The notes under the pieces: model-generated
The model's database searches: none
Told to the model about the DNA's origin: nothing
Seen by the model: only the letters and a program-made list of their open reading frames with translations
Program-made: the position numbers and the translations under genes
Shown: piece after piece, positions 1 through 7,588 of the stretch
Layout of the letters: each line of letters begins with the position of its first letter
How positions within the stretch are numbered: position 1 is the stretch's first letter
Assembly (NCBI RefSeq): GCF_036178845.1
Contig: NZ_CP108070.1
Span: 2,170,001-2,234,000, forward strand
Direction of reading: 5' to 3'
DNA length: 64,000 bases
Source: Streptomyces sp. NBC_00271
GTDB taxonomy: Bacteria; Actinomycetota; Actinomycetes; Streptomycetales; Streptomycetaceae

Positions 1-1
1 C

Positions 2-709
2 GGGGTCCATGTGGTCGCCGCGACGGGCCTGCACCAAGCGGTCCACTACACACCGGAGTCGCTCTCCGAACTGCGCGGCAGGCTGACCGACGTCTTCGTC
101 TGCGAACTCACCTCCGGCATCGGCACGTCCGGGGTCCGGGCCGGACTCGTCAAGGTCGCGGGCGGCTTCCACGCGCTCGACGCGCACGCCCGCTGGACGA
201 TGACCGCGGCGGCCGAGGCGCACCATGCCACGGGCGCGCCGATCGCCGTGCACCTGGAGCTGGGCACGGCCGCGCTCGACGTACTCGACCTGCTGTGCGG
301 CGCGTTGGAGGTGCCGCCGCACCGGGTGATCCTGGGTCACCTCAACCGCTCCCCGGACCTCGTGGTGCAGCGCCAGGCCGCCGAGGCGGGCGCCTACCTC
401 GCTTTCGACGGCCCCTCCCGTGCGCACCACGCCACCGACTGGCGCATGCCCGACGCCGTACGCGCCCTGGCCGACGCCGGTTTCGGCCATCGCCTGCTCC
501 TCGGCGCCGACACGACGACCGCGGCGGCGCGCTCGGTCAACGGCGGCCCCGGGATGCCGTATCTGCTGCGCCGGGTGCGGCCACGGCTCGCACTGGCCCT
601 GGGTGCGGAACTCGTGGAGCGCGTCTTCACGCAGAACCCCGGCCGGGCGCTCGCCGTGGAGTGGCCCGGTACACCGCCCCGTCCGCCCCGGCTGCCGAAC
701 GCCGCCTAG
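2..709 (+). CDS. Phosphotriesterase-family metal hydrolase, 5' end outside window
   Basis: The reading frame is already open at the window edge, reading GVHVVAATG before a GTG at 11, so this is the C-terminal ~235 residues of a longer protein. It looks like the amidohydrolase-fold phosphotriesterase/lactonase family. The conserved strand-end elements are visible: AVHLELG (metal-ligand His region), ILGHLNRSPD (the GH..R metal motif) and LLLGADTTT (catalytic Asp). Members usually have about 320 residues and hydrolyse lactones, esters or phosphotriesters. The substrate cannot be told. The next gene is convergent, 87 bp away. Confidence 0.75.
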   Translation, partial: GVHVVAATGLHQAVHYTPESLSELRGRLTDVFVCELTSGIGTSGVRAGLVKVAGGFHALDAHARWTMTAAAEAHHATGAPIAVHLELGTAALDVLDLLCGALEVPPHRVILGHLNRSPDLVVQRQAAEAGAYLAFDGPSRAHHATDWRMPDAVRALADAGFGHRLLLGADTTTAAARSVNGGPGMPYLLRRVRPRLALALGAELVERVFTQNPGRALAVEWPGTPPRPPRLPNAA

Positions 710-796
710 GCCCTGTGGAGCCCGAGCACACCGAGGACGTGAGGGAGCCGATACCGCCTCGACGGCCTCGTATCAGATCCGGCCTCAGGTCCGCCC

Positions 797-2041
797 TCAG
801 GTCCGAGCCAGTGCCGCCGGTGGGTCGTCGAGGACCGGCTGCCAGGCCAACTCCGCGGCACCCACCAGGGTGTTGTGGTCCAGGGTGCAGGCGAGGATCG
901 GTACGCCGCCGCTCTGGCCCCACAGGCTGCGGTCGGCGACGACGGCGCGCAGCCGGTCGGGGTCGGCGTCGAGGAGTGCGCGGTGCAGGCCGCCGAGGAT
1001 GATCCGGTCGGGGTTGAGGATGTTGACCAGTCCGGCGAGGCCGAGGCCGAGGCGGTCGATCAGCGCCTCGGTGGCCGTGCGGACGGAGGGGTCATGGTCG
1101 TACCGGGTGCGGATCAGGTCGTTGGCCTGCTGGAGGAGGGACACCTCGGGGCCGGGGTCGCGGCCCGCCGCCGTGAGGAACGCCAGGGGGTCCGCCTCGA
1201 CGTCGAGGCAGCCGCGGCTGCCGCAGTAGCAGGGGCGGCCCTCGGGGTTGACGGTGAGGTGGCCGACTTCGAGGGCGAGGCCCGAGCTGCCCGTGTGCAG
1301 CCGCCCGTCGAGGACGAGCGCGCCGCCGACGCCCCGGTGCCCGGTGGCCACGCACAGCAGGTCGCGGGCGCCGCGCCCGGCGCCGTGGCGGTGCTCGGCC
1401 AGGGCGGCGAGGTTGATGTCGTTCGCGGCGAACGCCGGGCCCTCGATGCCCGCCGCGCGCACCCGCTCGGCGAAGATCCGGCGGACGGGGGCGCCCGCGG
1501 GCCAGGCGAGGTGGAGGGGGTTGAGGGCGAGCCCGTCCGGCTCGGCGACGGCGGACGGTACGGCGAGCCCGGCGCCCACGCAGCGCCGCCCGGTCTCGCG
1601 CAGCAGCTCCGCGCCGGTCTCGACGACGGCGCCCAGCACCTTGGCCGGGTCGGCGTCGACGGTCTCGCAGCTGGGTGCGGTGGCGACAATCCGGCCACCG
1701 AGCCCGACCAGTGCGGCGCGGAACCCGTCGGCGTGCACCTGTGCGGCCAGCGCCACGGGACCGTCCTCGGCGACCTCCAGGCGGTGCGAGGGCCGTCCCT
1801 GCGAACCGGCCGCCGCGCCGGGCCGCGCGTCGACCCGGATCAGCCCCAGCGCCTCCAGCTCCGCGGCCACCGCGCCCGCGGTCGCCCGGGTGACGCCCAG
1901 CTCGGCGGTGAGTACGGCACGCGTCGGCGCACGTCCGGTGTGCACGAGTTCCAGCGCGGGTCCGAGCGCCCCGCGCCCCCGGTCCAGCCGTGTCCGCGTG
2001 TTCCCTTCCCCCGCCGTCCGGGGGCCCGCCTTGCCGTTCAT
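797..2041 (-). CDS. ROK-family transcriptional regulator
   Basis: A 414-residue protein with an N-terminal winged-helix region (residues ~25-75, ending in ALGLIRVDARPG) followed by a ROK sugar-kinase-like domain. The zinc-binding signature is intact: GRPCYCGSRGCLD, preceded by EVGHLTVNPE. Such proteins normally repress sugar-uptake or catabolic genes and respond to a sugar or sugar phosphate. No sugar operon adjoins it. The ATG overlaps the stop of the upstream alkB-like gene by 4 bp (ATGA), so it is probably translated from the alkB message. Its target is unknown. Confidence 0.88.
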   Translation of the reverse strand: MNGKAGPRTAGEGNTRTRLDRGRGALGPALELVHTGRAPTRAVLTAELGVTRATAGAVAAELEALGLIRVDARPGAAAGSQGRPSHRLEVAEDGPVALAAQVHADGFRAALVGLGGRIVATAPSCETVDADPAKVLGAVVETGAELLRETGRRCVGAGLAVPSAVAEPDGLALNPLHLAWPAGAPVRRIFAERVRAAGIEGPAFAANDINLAALAEHRHGAGRGARDLLCVATGHRGVGGALVLDGRLHTGSSGLALEVGHLTVNPEGRPCYCGSRGCLDVEADPLAFLTAAGRDPGPEVSLLQQANDLIRTRYDHDPSVRTATEALIDRLGLGLAGLVNILNPDRIILGGLHRALLDADPDRLRAVVADRSLWGQSGGVPILACTLDHNTLVGAAELAWQPVLDDPPAALART

Positions 2042-2745
2042 GAGGGCGAGTCTCCCATGATCCGCTCGTGCGGTGTCCCGTCCGAAGGCACCTGGAAGCC
2101 ACTCACCCGTAGCGTCACGTTCAGACGGCCGGTCAGGCCCAGTTCGGGCGGCGCCGTATCGGCGTGCACCCGGGGAACTCCGTGGTAGGCGAGCCGGGAG
2201 GCCCCGCCGAACACGAACAGGTCCCCGCTGCGCAGTTCGACATCCGTGTACGGGCGCGAGCGCGACTCGGTGTTCCCGAAGCGGAAGACACAGGTGTCGC
2301 CGAGGCTCAACGACACCACGGGCGCGTCGGACTTCTCGTCGCTGTCGCGGTGCATGCCCATCCGGGCGTCGGCGTCGTAGAAGTTGATCAGTGCGATGTC
2401 GTACGGGGCGATGGCGGCCTCGAGGCCCAGGGTGTCCGCGACCGCGCGGCGGCCGAGCTCGTCCAGCCAGGCGGGGAAGGGCTTCACCGGGGCGCCGTCA
2501 CCGTCGGCGACCGTGCGCGCGTACCGGTACGGGTACCAGTGCCAGCCCAGGCACACCTGCCGGGAGGTCATCGTGCCGCCGCCGGGCGTGCGCACCGTAC
2601 GCAGTCCGGCCGGCGGGCGGGCCCACGCACGGCAGGCATCGAGAAGCTCCCGCTGGGCAGCCGGGTCCAGCCAGTCCGGCAGATGCACCGCGCCCGGCGC
2701 GATCTCCGCCCGGCTCCGGGGGAACAGCTCAGCATCCATGGACAT
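2038..2745 (-). CDS. alkB: Alpha-ketoglutarate-dependent dioxygenase, AlkB family
   Basis: A 235-residue Fe(II)/2-oxoglutarate dioxygenase predicted to repair alkylated bases by oxidative demethylation. The metal triad is visible as MHRDSDE (HxD) and YHGVPRV (distal His), and the 2-oxoglutarate-binding RLNVTLR motif lies near the C-terminus. INFYDADARMGMHRD is typical of AlkB. The frame extends upstream to 2793, but the ATGs at 2745 and 2739 (MSMDAELFP) fit the family's N-terminus better. It is followed by a ROK regulator with ATGA overlap and is divergent from the methyltransferase gene at 2844. Confidence 0.9.
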   Translation of the reverse strand: MSMDAELFPRSRAEIAPGAVHLPDWLDPAAQRELLDACRAWARPPAGLRTVRTPGGGTMTSRQVCLGWHWYPYRYARTVADGDGAPVKPFPAWLDELGRRAVADTLGLEAAIAPYDIALINFYDADARMGMHRDSDEKSDAPVVSLSLGDTCVFRFGNTESRSRPYTDVELRSGDLFVFGGASRLAYHGVPRVHADTAPPELGLTGRLNVTLRVSGFQVPSDGTPHERIMGDSPS

Positions 2746-2843
2746 GCCACCATCCTCGCGCACCCCGCCCGTCCCGTGCGCGCATCTGATCAAGACCCGG
2801 CCCGGACCCGGCTGAGCTGCGGCTCGGCTAGCCTTGACCCACG

Positions 2844-3989
2844 ATGAACGACCGGATGACCGCGCCCTGGGCCGAGTACGCGCTGGCCCGCTTCCCCGAG
2901 GACCCCCGCGACCAGCTCCGTGCCTGGGACGCCGCCGACACCTATCTGCTGCGGCACCTCGCGGAGAGCGGAACGCCGCTGTCCGGGTCGGTCGTGGTGG
3001 TCGGCGACCGCTGGGGAGCGCTCGCCACGGCGCTGTCGGCGCACCGGCCGACGCAGATCACCGACTCCTTCCTCGCACAGGAGGCGACCCGCGCGAACCT
3101 GGCCCGCAACGGGGTCGAGGCGCCCGCGGTACGGCTGCTGACCACCCAGGACACGCCCCCCGACCGCATCGACGTCCTGCTCGTCCGAGTGCCGAAGAGC
3201 CTCGCCCTGCTGGAGGACCAGCTGCACCGGCTGGCGCCCGGCGTGCATGAGGGGACCGTCGTCGTGGGCACGGGCATGGTCAAGGAGATCCACACCTCGA
3301 CGCTGCACCTCTTCGAGCGGATCCTCGGCCCGACCCGGACCTCGCTGGCCGAGAAGAAGGCCCGGCTGATCTTCTGCACCCCGTACCCCGGGATCGCCAG
3401 GGCCGCCAACCCCTGGCCGTACAGCTACCGGCTCCCCGACGACATCGGGCCGGTTTCCGGCCGTACCGTCGTCAACCACGCCGGCGTGTTCTGCGCCGAC
3501 CGTCTCGACATCGGCACCCGCTTCCTCCTCCAGCACCTGCCGCGCAGCCGGGGTCCCGAGCGGATCGTTGACCTGGGCTGCGGCAACGGAGTCGTCGGTA
3601 CGGCGATGGCGCTGGCCAACCCGGAGGCGGAGGTGCTGTTCGTGGACGAGTCGTACCAGGCGGTCGCCTCGGCCGAGGAGACGTACCGGGAGAACACCGA
3701 CGGCGTGGGCGCGGAGTTCCGCGTGGGCGACGGACTCGCGGACATCCCCGCCGGGAGCGTGGACCTCGTCCTGAACAATCCGCCCTTCCACTCGCACCAG
3801 GCGACGACGGACACCACGGCCTGGCGGATGTTCTCGGGGGCGCGGCGCGCGCTGCGGCCGGGCGGCGAACTGTGGGTCATCGGAAACCGCCATCTCGGCT
3901 ACCACCTGAAGCTGCGCCGCCTCTTCGGCAACAGCGAACTCGTGGCGAGCGACGCGAAGTTCGTCGTCCTGAGGGCCGTCAAGAAGTAG
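2844..3989 (+). CDS. Class I SAM-dependent rRNA (guanine-N2) methyltransferase, RlmG/RsmC type
   Basis: A 381-residue protein with the two-domain layout of RlmG/RsmC: a degenerate N-terminal methyltransferase-like domain (residues 1-190) and a catalytic C-terminal domain. The latter has motif I VDLGCGNGVVG at about 242 and the substrate-amine motif NNPPFH at about 311. The family modifies guanines in 16S or 23S rRNA; which base here cannot be told. A TAGCCT hexamer at 2831-2836, 7 nt before the ATG and with no ribosome-binding site between, suggests a leaderless transcript. The 3' end overlaps the convergent AraC gene by 11 bp. Confidence 0.85.
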   Translation: MNDRMTAPWAEYALARFPEDPRDQLRAWDAADTYLLRHLAESGTPLSGSVVVVGDRWGALATALSAHRPTQITDSFLAQEATRANLARNGVEAPAVRLLTTQDTPPDRIDVLLVRVPKSLALLEDQLHRLAPGVHEGTVVVGTGMVKEIHTSTLHLFERILGPTRTSLAEKKARLIFCTPYPGIARAANPWPYSYRLPDDIGPVSGRTVVNHAGVFCADRLDIGTRFLLQHLPRSRGPERIVDLGCGNGVVGTAMALANPEAEVLFVDESYQAVASAEETYRENTDGVGAEFRVGDGLADIPAGSVDLVLNNPPFHSHQATTDTTAWRMFSGARRALRPGGELWVIGNRHLGYHLKLRRLFGNSELVASDAKFVVLRAVKK

Positions 3990-4752
3990 TTCCGCGCAGT
4001 ACGCGGGGCGAGGCGCCGAGTTCGCGGCGGCACGCCTTGTTGAAGGCCTGCAGGTCGGGGATGCCCACGGAGGCGGCGACCGCCGGGATGGAGAGCGTCG
4101 AGGCGCGCAGCAGATGGTGGGCGCGCTGAAGTCTGCGGCGGCGGATGTAGGCCACGACCGTGGTGCCGGTCTCGGCGCGGAAGAGCCGGGTGAGGTGATT
4201 GTGGGAGATCCCGACGGCGCTGGCGATCTCCGGGATGGTGAGCGACGCCGCCAGCCGGGCCTCGATGTGGGCGATGGCCGCGCCGACCGCCGGGTGCGGG
4301 CCGCGACTCGTGGCGGTGGGCGGGGTGAGCCGGGCGACGCGCCACAGCGCGGTCCAGATCTCGGCCCGGGTGTGCTCGGGTCCCCCGGGGGCCGCCGCGA
4401 TCGCGTTCAGCAACAGGCTGGAGAGCATGGGGAATTCGGGCCCCGCGTCCTGCATCACGGGGACGGTGCGGGACGGCCCGGCGGGGGCGATGCGCAGATG
4501 GGCGTAGAGGTGTTCGGAGCGGCCCTGGTAGCGGTAGCGGACCGTGGTGCCGGGCGGTACGAGGCTGACGCGGCCGGGGCGGATGGCGTGCGCGGTGCCG
4601 TCGACGGTCAGCTCGGCGTCGTACTGGTAGAGGTGCAGCTGCCACAGCTCCGGCAGCCGGAAGACGTCCGTGCGGCTCGCCACGCCGTGCACGCCGACGC
4701 CTATGTTGACGACGGCGGGCGGCTCGCCGAGGTGGACTTCCGTCTCCCGCAT
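3979..4752 (-). CDS. AraC-family transcriptional regulator
   Basis: A 257-residue regulator with an N-terminal cupin-like sensor (residues ~10-105, including RPGRVSLVPPGTTVRYRY) and a C-terminal AraC DNA-binding domain (~160-257). Both helix-turn-helix units are visible, IPEIASAVGISHNHLTRLFR and then IPAVAASVGIPDLQAFNKAC. The sensor type is common in sugar-responsive regulators. The upstream neighbour on the same strand is the aldolase/SIS locus, about 90 bp away, which may be its target, but no operator was identified. Confidence 0.88.
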   Translation of the reverse strand: MRETEVHLGEPPAVVNIGVGVHGVASRTDVFRLPELWQLHLYQYDAELTVDGTAHAIRPGRVSLVPPGTTVRYRYQGRSEHLYAHLRIAPAGPSRTVPVMQDAGPEFPMLSSLLLNAIAAAPGGPEHTRAEIWTALWRVARLTPPTATSRGPHPAVGAAIAHIEARLAASLTIPEIASAVGISHNHLTRLFRAETGTTVVAYIRRRRLQRAHHLLRASTLSIPAVAASVGIPDLQAFNKACRRELGASPRVLRGTTS

Positions 4753-4841
4753 GGTGAAAAGCTACCAGCGGCGGTGAGCCGCACCCACACGCCGTCGGCG
4801 GCCCCGACCGAGAAGCTGGTCGACGTCGGTGCCCCTCGAGG

Positions 4842-5693
4842 TCAGGCGTTCAGTACGCGGATCAGGCGCGCCACCGTCCCCGCCATCGCCTCCCGCCCCA
4901 CGCTGAGGTACGTGCGGGAGTCGACGGCTTCGGGGTGGGCGGCGAGGAACTCCCGGATGGCGCCGGTCATCGCGATGTTCAGGGCGGTCCCCACGTTGAC
5001 CTTGGCGATGCCGCCCGCGACGGCCGCGGCCAGTTCGTCGTCCGGCACTCCGGAGGAGCCGTGCAGGACGAGCGGCACGCCGAGTGCCGCGGCCAGCCGC
5101 TTGAGGCGGTCGTGGTCGAGGGCGGCGGTGCGGGTGGTCATCGCGTGCGAGCTGCCGATCGCGACGGCCAGGGCGTCCACGCCGGAGTCGGCCACGAAGG
5201 CGCGGGCCTCGGCGGGGTCGGTGCGGGCGCCGGGCGCGTGCGCGTCGAGCGGCGGCTCACCGTTCTTGCCTCCCACCGCCCCCAACTCGGCCTCGATCCA
5301 CAGGCCTTGTGCGTGTGCCCAGTCGGCGGCGGCCCGGGTGGCAGCGAGGTTCTCCTCGTAGGGCAGCCGAGCCGCGTCGTACATCACCGAGCTGAATCCG
5401 GCGGCGGACGCCTGGCGGAGCAGGTCGTCGCTCTGTACGTGGTCGAGATGCAGCGCGACGGGCACCGAGGCGCGTTCGGCGGCCGCGGCGGCGGCGCGGG
5501 CCAGCGGCAGCAGCCGTCCGTAGCGGAACTTCACGGCGTTCTCGCTGACCTGGAGGACGACGGGGGCGGCCACGGACTCGGCGCCCGCGATGACGGCCTC
5601 GACATGCTCCAGGGTGATGATGTTGAACGCGGCGACGGCGGTCCGCGCCCCGGCCGCGGCGGTGACGAGGTCACCGGTGGCTGCGAGTGGCAC
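4842..5693 (-). CDS. Class II fructose/tagatose-bisphosphate aldolase family protein
   Basis: A 283-residue zinc aldolase. LHLDHVQSDD (residues ~79-88) carries the zinc His and catalytic Asp, IGSSHAMT and VLHGSSG carry further zinc ligands, and KVNVGTALN is the phosphate-binding loop region. The family reversibly cleaves ketose-bisphosphates to dihydroxyacetone phosphate and an aldehyde. Together with the SIS protein upstream (33 bp) and the divergent DeoR regulator, the set resembles the aga/gat type loci for amino-sugar or tagatose catabolism. KbaY/GatY-like is the best guess; a fructose-bisphosphate aldolase role is less likely in this context. Confidence 0.85.
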   Translation of the reverse strand: MPLAATGDLVTAAAGARTAVAAFNIITLEHVEAVIAGAESVAAPVVLQVSENAVKFRYGRLLPLARAAAAAAERASVPVALHLDHVQSDDLLRQASAAGFSSVMYDAARLPYEENLAATRAAADWAHAQGLWIEAELGAVGGKNGEPPLDAHAPGARTDPAEARAFVADSGVDALAVAIGSSHAMTTRTAALDHDRLKRLAAALGVPLVLHGSSGVPDDELAAAVAGGIAKVNVGTALNIAMTGAIREFLAAHPEAVDSRTYLSVGREAMAGTVARLIRVLNA

Positions 5694-5725
5694 AACTCCT
5701 CCTTCTGGGTGCGCGGGCCGACGGC

Positions 5726-6616
5726 TCAGCGGGCCGACGGGGCGAGGACGACCGAGCGGGTGAGGTGGCGCGGCCGGTCGGGGTCGAGTCCGCGGGCCGC
5801 GGCGACGGCGACCGCGAGCCGCTGGGCGCGGACGAGTTCGGCGAGCGGGTCGAGTTCACCCGCCACCCACCGTCCCCCCGTGGCCCGTACCTGCTCGGCC
5901 AGCCCTTCGGGGGCCTCGCCGAGCATCCAGGTGGCCGTGCCGGCGGTGGTGACGCTGATGGGCCCGTGCCGGTACTCCATCGCCGGGTACGCCTCGGTCC
6001 AGGCCAGGGAGGCTTCACGCATCTTCAGCCCGGCCTCGTTGGCGAGCCCGACGGTCCAGCCGCGGCCGAGGAAGGTGAACTGCGCGCAGTCGACGAGCCC
6101 TTCGGGCAGCGGGGTCGCGAGCGCGGTGCGCGCGTCGGCGACGACGTCGTCGGTGTGCAGTCCGAGGTGGGCGCGGAACAGGGTGAGCGCGGTGGTCGCG
6201 AACCGGGTCTGCACCACGGAGCGTTCGTCCGCGAAGTCGAGTACGACGAGGTCGTCCGCGCGCTCCATCACGGGGGTCGCGGGGTCGGCGGTGATCGCGG
6301 TCGTCCGGGTACGGCCGCGCAGCCGCCCGAGGAGTTCGAGCACCTCGGTGGTGGTGCCGGAGCGGGTGAGGGCGACCACACGGTCGTAGGAGCGGCTCTC
6401 CGGGAACTCCGAGGCGGCGAAGGCGTCCGTCTCGCCCTGCCCGGACCCCTCACGCAGCGCGGCGGCGGCCTGCGCCATGAAGAAGGAGGTCCCGCAGCCC
6501 ACGATCGCGACCCGCTCCCCCCCTTCCGGCAGTGCGCCGTCGTGCGCCTTGGCCTGCTCGGCGGCGCGGATCCAGCACTCGGGCTGGCTGTTCAGCTCGT
6601 GCTCGACATGGGTCAT
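5726..6616 (-). CDS. SIS-domain sugar-phosphate isomerase/deaminase (AgaS-like)
   Basis: A 296-residue double-SIS protein without a glutaminase domain. The first SIS domain starts at about residue 30 (VAIVGCGTSFFMAQA) and has the phosphosugar-binding loop ALTRSGTTTEV at about 85. The second contains EYRHGPISV, conserved in GlmS- and AgaS-like proteins. AgaS-type enzymes deaminate or isomerise amino-sugar phosphates. The frame runs upstream to 7132, but the ATG at 6616 (MTHVEHELNSQPE) is the family start and faces the DeoR promoter region. It heads an operon with the aldolase. Confidence 0.85.
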   Translation of the reverse strand: MTHVEHELNSQPECWIRAAEQAKAHDGALPEGGERVAIVGCGTSFFMAQAAAALREGSGQGETDAFAASEFPESRSYDRVVALTRSGTTTEVLELLGRLRGRTRTTAITADPATPVMERADDLVVLDFADERSVVQTRFATTALTLFRAHLGLHTDDVVADARTALATPLPEGLVDCAQFTFLGRGWTVGLANEAGLKMREASLAWTEAYPAMEYRHGPISVTTAGTATWMLGEAPEGLAEQVRATGGRWVAGELDPLAELVRAQRLAVAVAAARGLDPDRPRHLTRSVVLAPSAR

Positions 6617-6771
6617 GCCGTACCCCTCCCACTGACGCTGTCCATGCAAGATAGTGCAAGTTAAGGCTGACTTTCGAGCACAATCAAGCATGTCGACTGC
6701 TGAAATGCCACGGAATGTGGTGCGCCGGGGGTGCGCTAGGGTCGCGAAGGATCGAGGAACGGAGAGTGCGG
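6617..6771. promoter_or_regulatory. Divergent promoter region between the SIS and DeoR genes
   Basis: This 155-bp gap is noticeably less GC-rich than its surroundings from about 6641 to 6712. TGCAAG occurs twice at 6645-6650 and 6655-6660, exactly one helical turn apart, and a CAAGCATG-like element follows at 6685. These could be a DeoR operator controlling both directions. On the + strand TAGGGT at 6737-6742 is a plausible -10 for the deoR-type gene, and GGAGAG precedes its ATG. The operator assignment is inference. Confidence 0.4.
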
Positions 6772-7551
6772 ATGTCGCGCGACGCCCGCTGGAACGCCCT
6801 GCTGGAACTGCTCGTGGAGCGGGGCCGGCTGGAGGTCGAGCAGGCCGCGGCCGAGCTGAAGGTGTCTCCGGCCACGATCCGGCGCGACTTCGACCAGCTC
6901 GCCGAGCAGCAGATGCTCGTGCGCACCCGGGGCGGCGCGGTCGTCCACGGCGTGTCGTACGAACTGCCGCTGCGCTACAAGACCGCCCGGCACGCCTCGG
7001 AGAAACAGCGCATCGCGAAGGCGGTGGCCGATCTCGTCGCGCCCGGCGAGGCAGTGGGCCTGACCGGCGGCACGACCACCACCGAGGTGGCCCGCGCACT
7101 GGCCCTGCGCCCCGATCTCGCCTCGGGGTCACCCGCGCTGACCGTGGTGACGAACGCGCTCAACATCGCGGGCGAACTGGCCGTCCGGCCCCAGTTCAAG
7201 ATCGTGCTGACCGGCGGGGTGGCCCGCCCACAGTCGTACGAGCTGGTCGGGCCGCTCGCGGACGGTGTGCTCAGCCAGATCACCATGGACGTCGCCGTGC
7301 TGGGCGTGGTCGCCTTCGACGTGACGCACGGGGCCGCCGCCCACGACGAGGCCGAGGCAGCGATCAATCGGCTGATGTGCGAGCGCGCCGAGCGTGTGAT
7401 CGTCGCCGCCGACTCCAGCAAGCTGGGCCGGCGCGCCTTCGCCAGGATCTGCGCGGCCGAGTCGGTGGACACACTGGTCACCGACGCGGCGGTGGACGAG
7501 GAGACCGTGCGGCGGTTCACGGAGGCGGGGGTCGGGGTCGTCGCCGTCTGA
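6772..7551 (+). CDS. DeoR-family transcriptional regulator
   Basis: A 259-residue regulator. An N-terminal DeoR helix-turn-helix (residues ~6-60: LLVERGRLEVEQAAAEL, then SPATIRRDFDQL) precedes a ribose-5-phosphate-isomerase-like effector domain with the phosphosugar loop LTGGTTTTEVARAL at about 102. DeoR regulators of this kind release DNA on binding a sugar phosphate. The frame opens at 6715, but the ATG at 6772 has GGAGAG just upstream and gives the usual length. It is divergent from the SIS-aldolase operon, which is its probable target. Confidence 0.9.
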   Translation: MSRDARWNALLELLVERGRLEVEQAAAELKVSPATIRRDFDQLAEQQMLVRTRGGAVVHGVSYELPLRYKTARHASEKQRIAKAVADLVAPGEAVGLTGGTTTTEVARALALRPDLASGSPALTVVTNALNIAGELAVRPQFKIVLTGGVARPQSYELVGPLADGVLSQITMDVAVLGVVAFDVTHGAAAHDEAEAAINRLMCERAERVIVAADSSKLGRRAFARICAAESVDTLVTDAAVDEETVRRFTEAGVGVVAV

Positions 7552-7588
7552 CGACCCCGACCGGCCCGCTACCTCGACGCCGGACTCA

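Noticed and set aside
4114..5361. A + strand frame over the AraC and aldolase genes
   Set aside because: It has the composition of an antisense shadow, and both minus-strand genes have complete conserved motifs.
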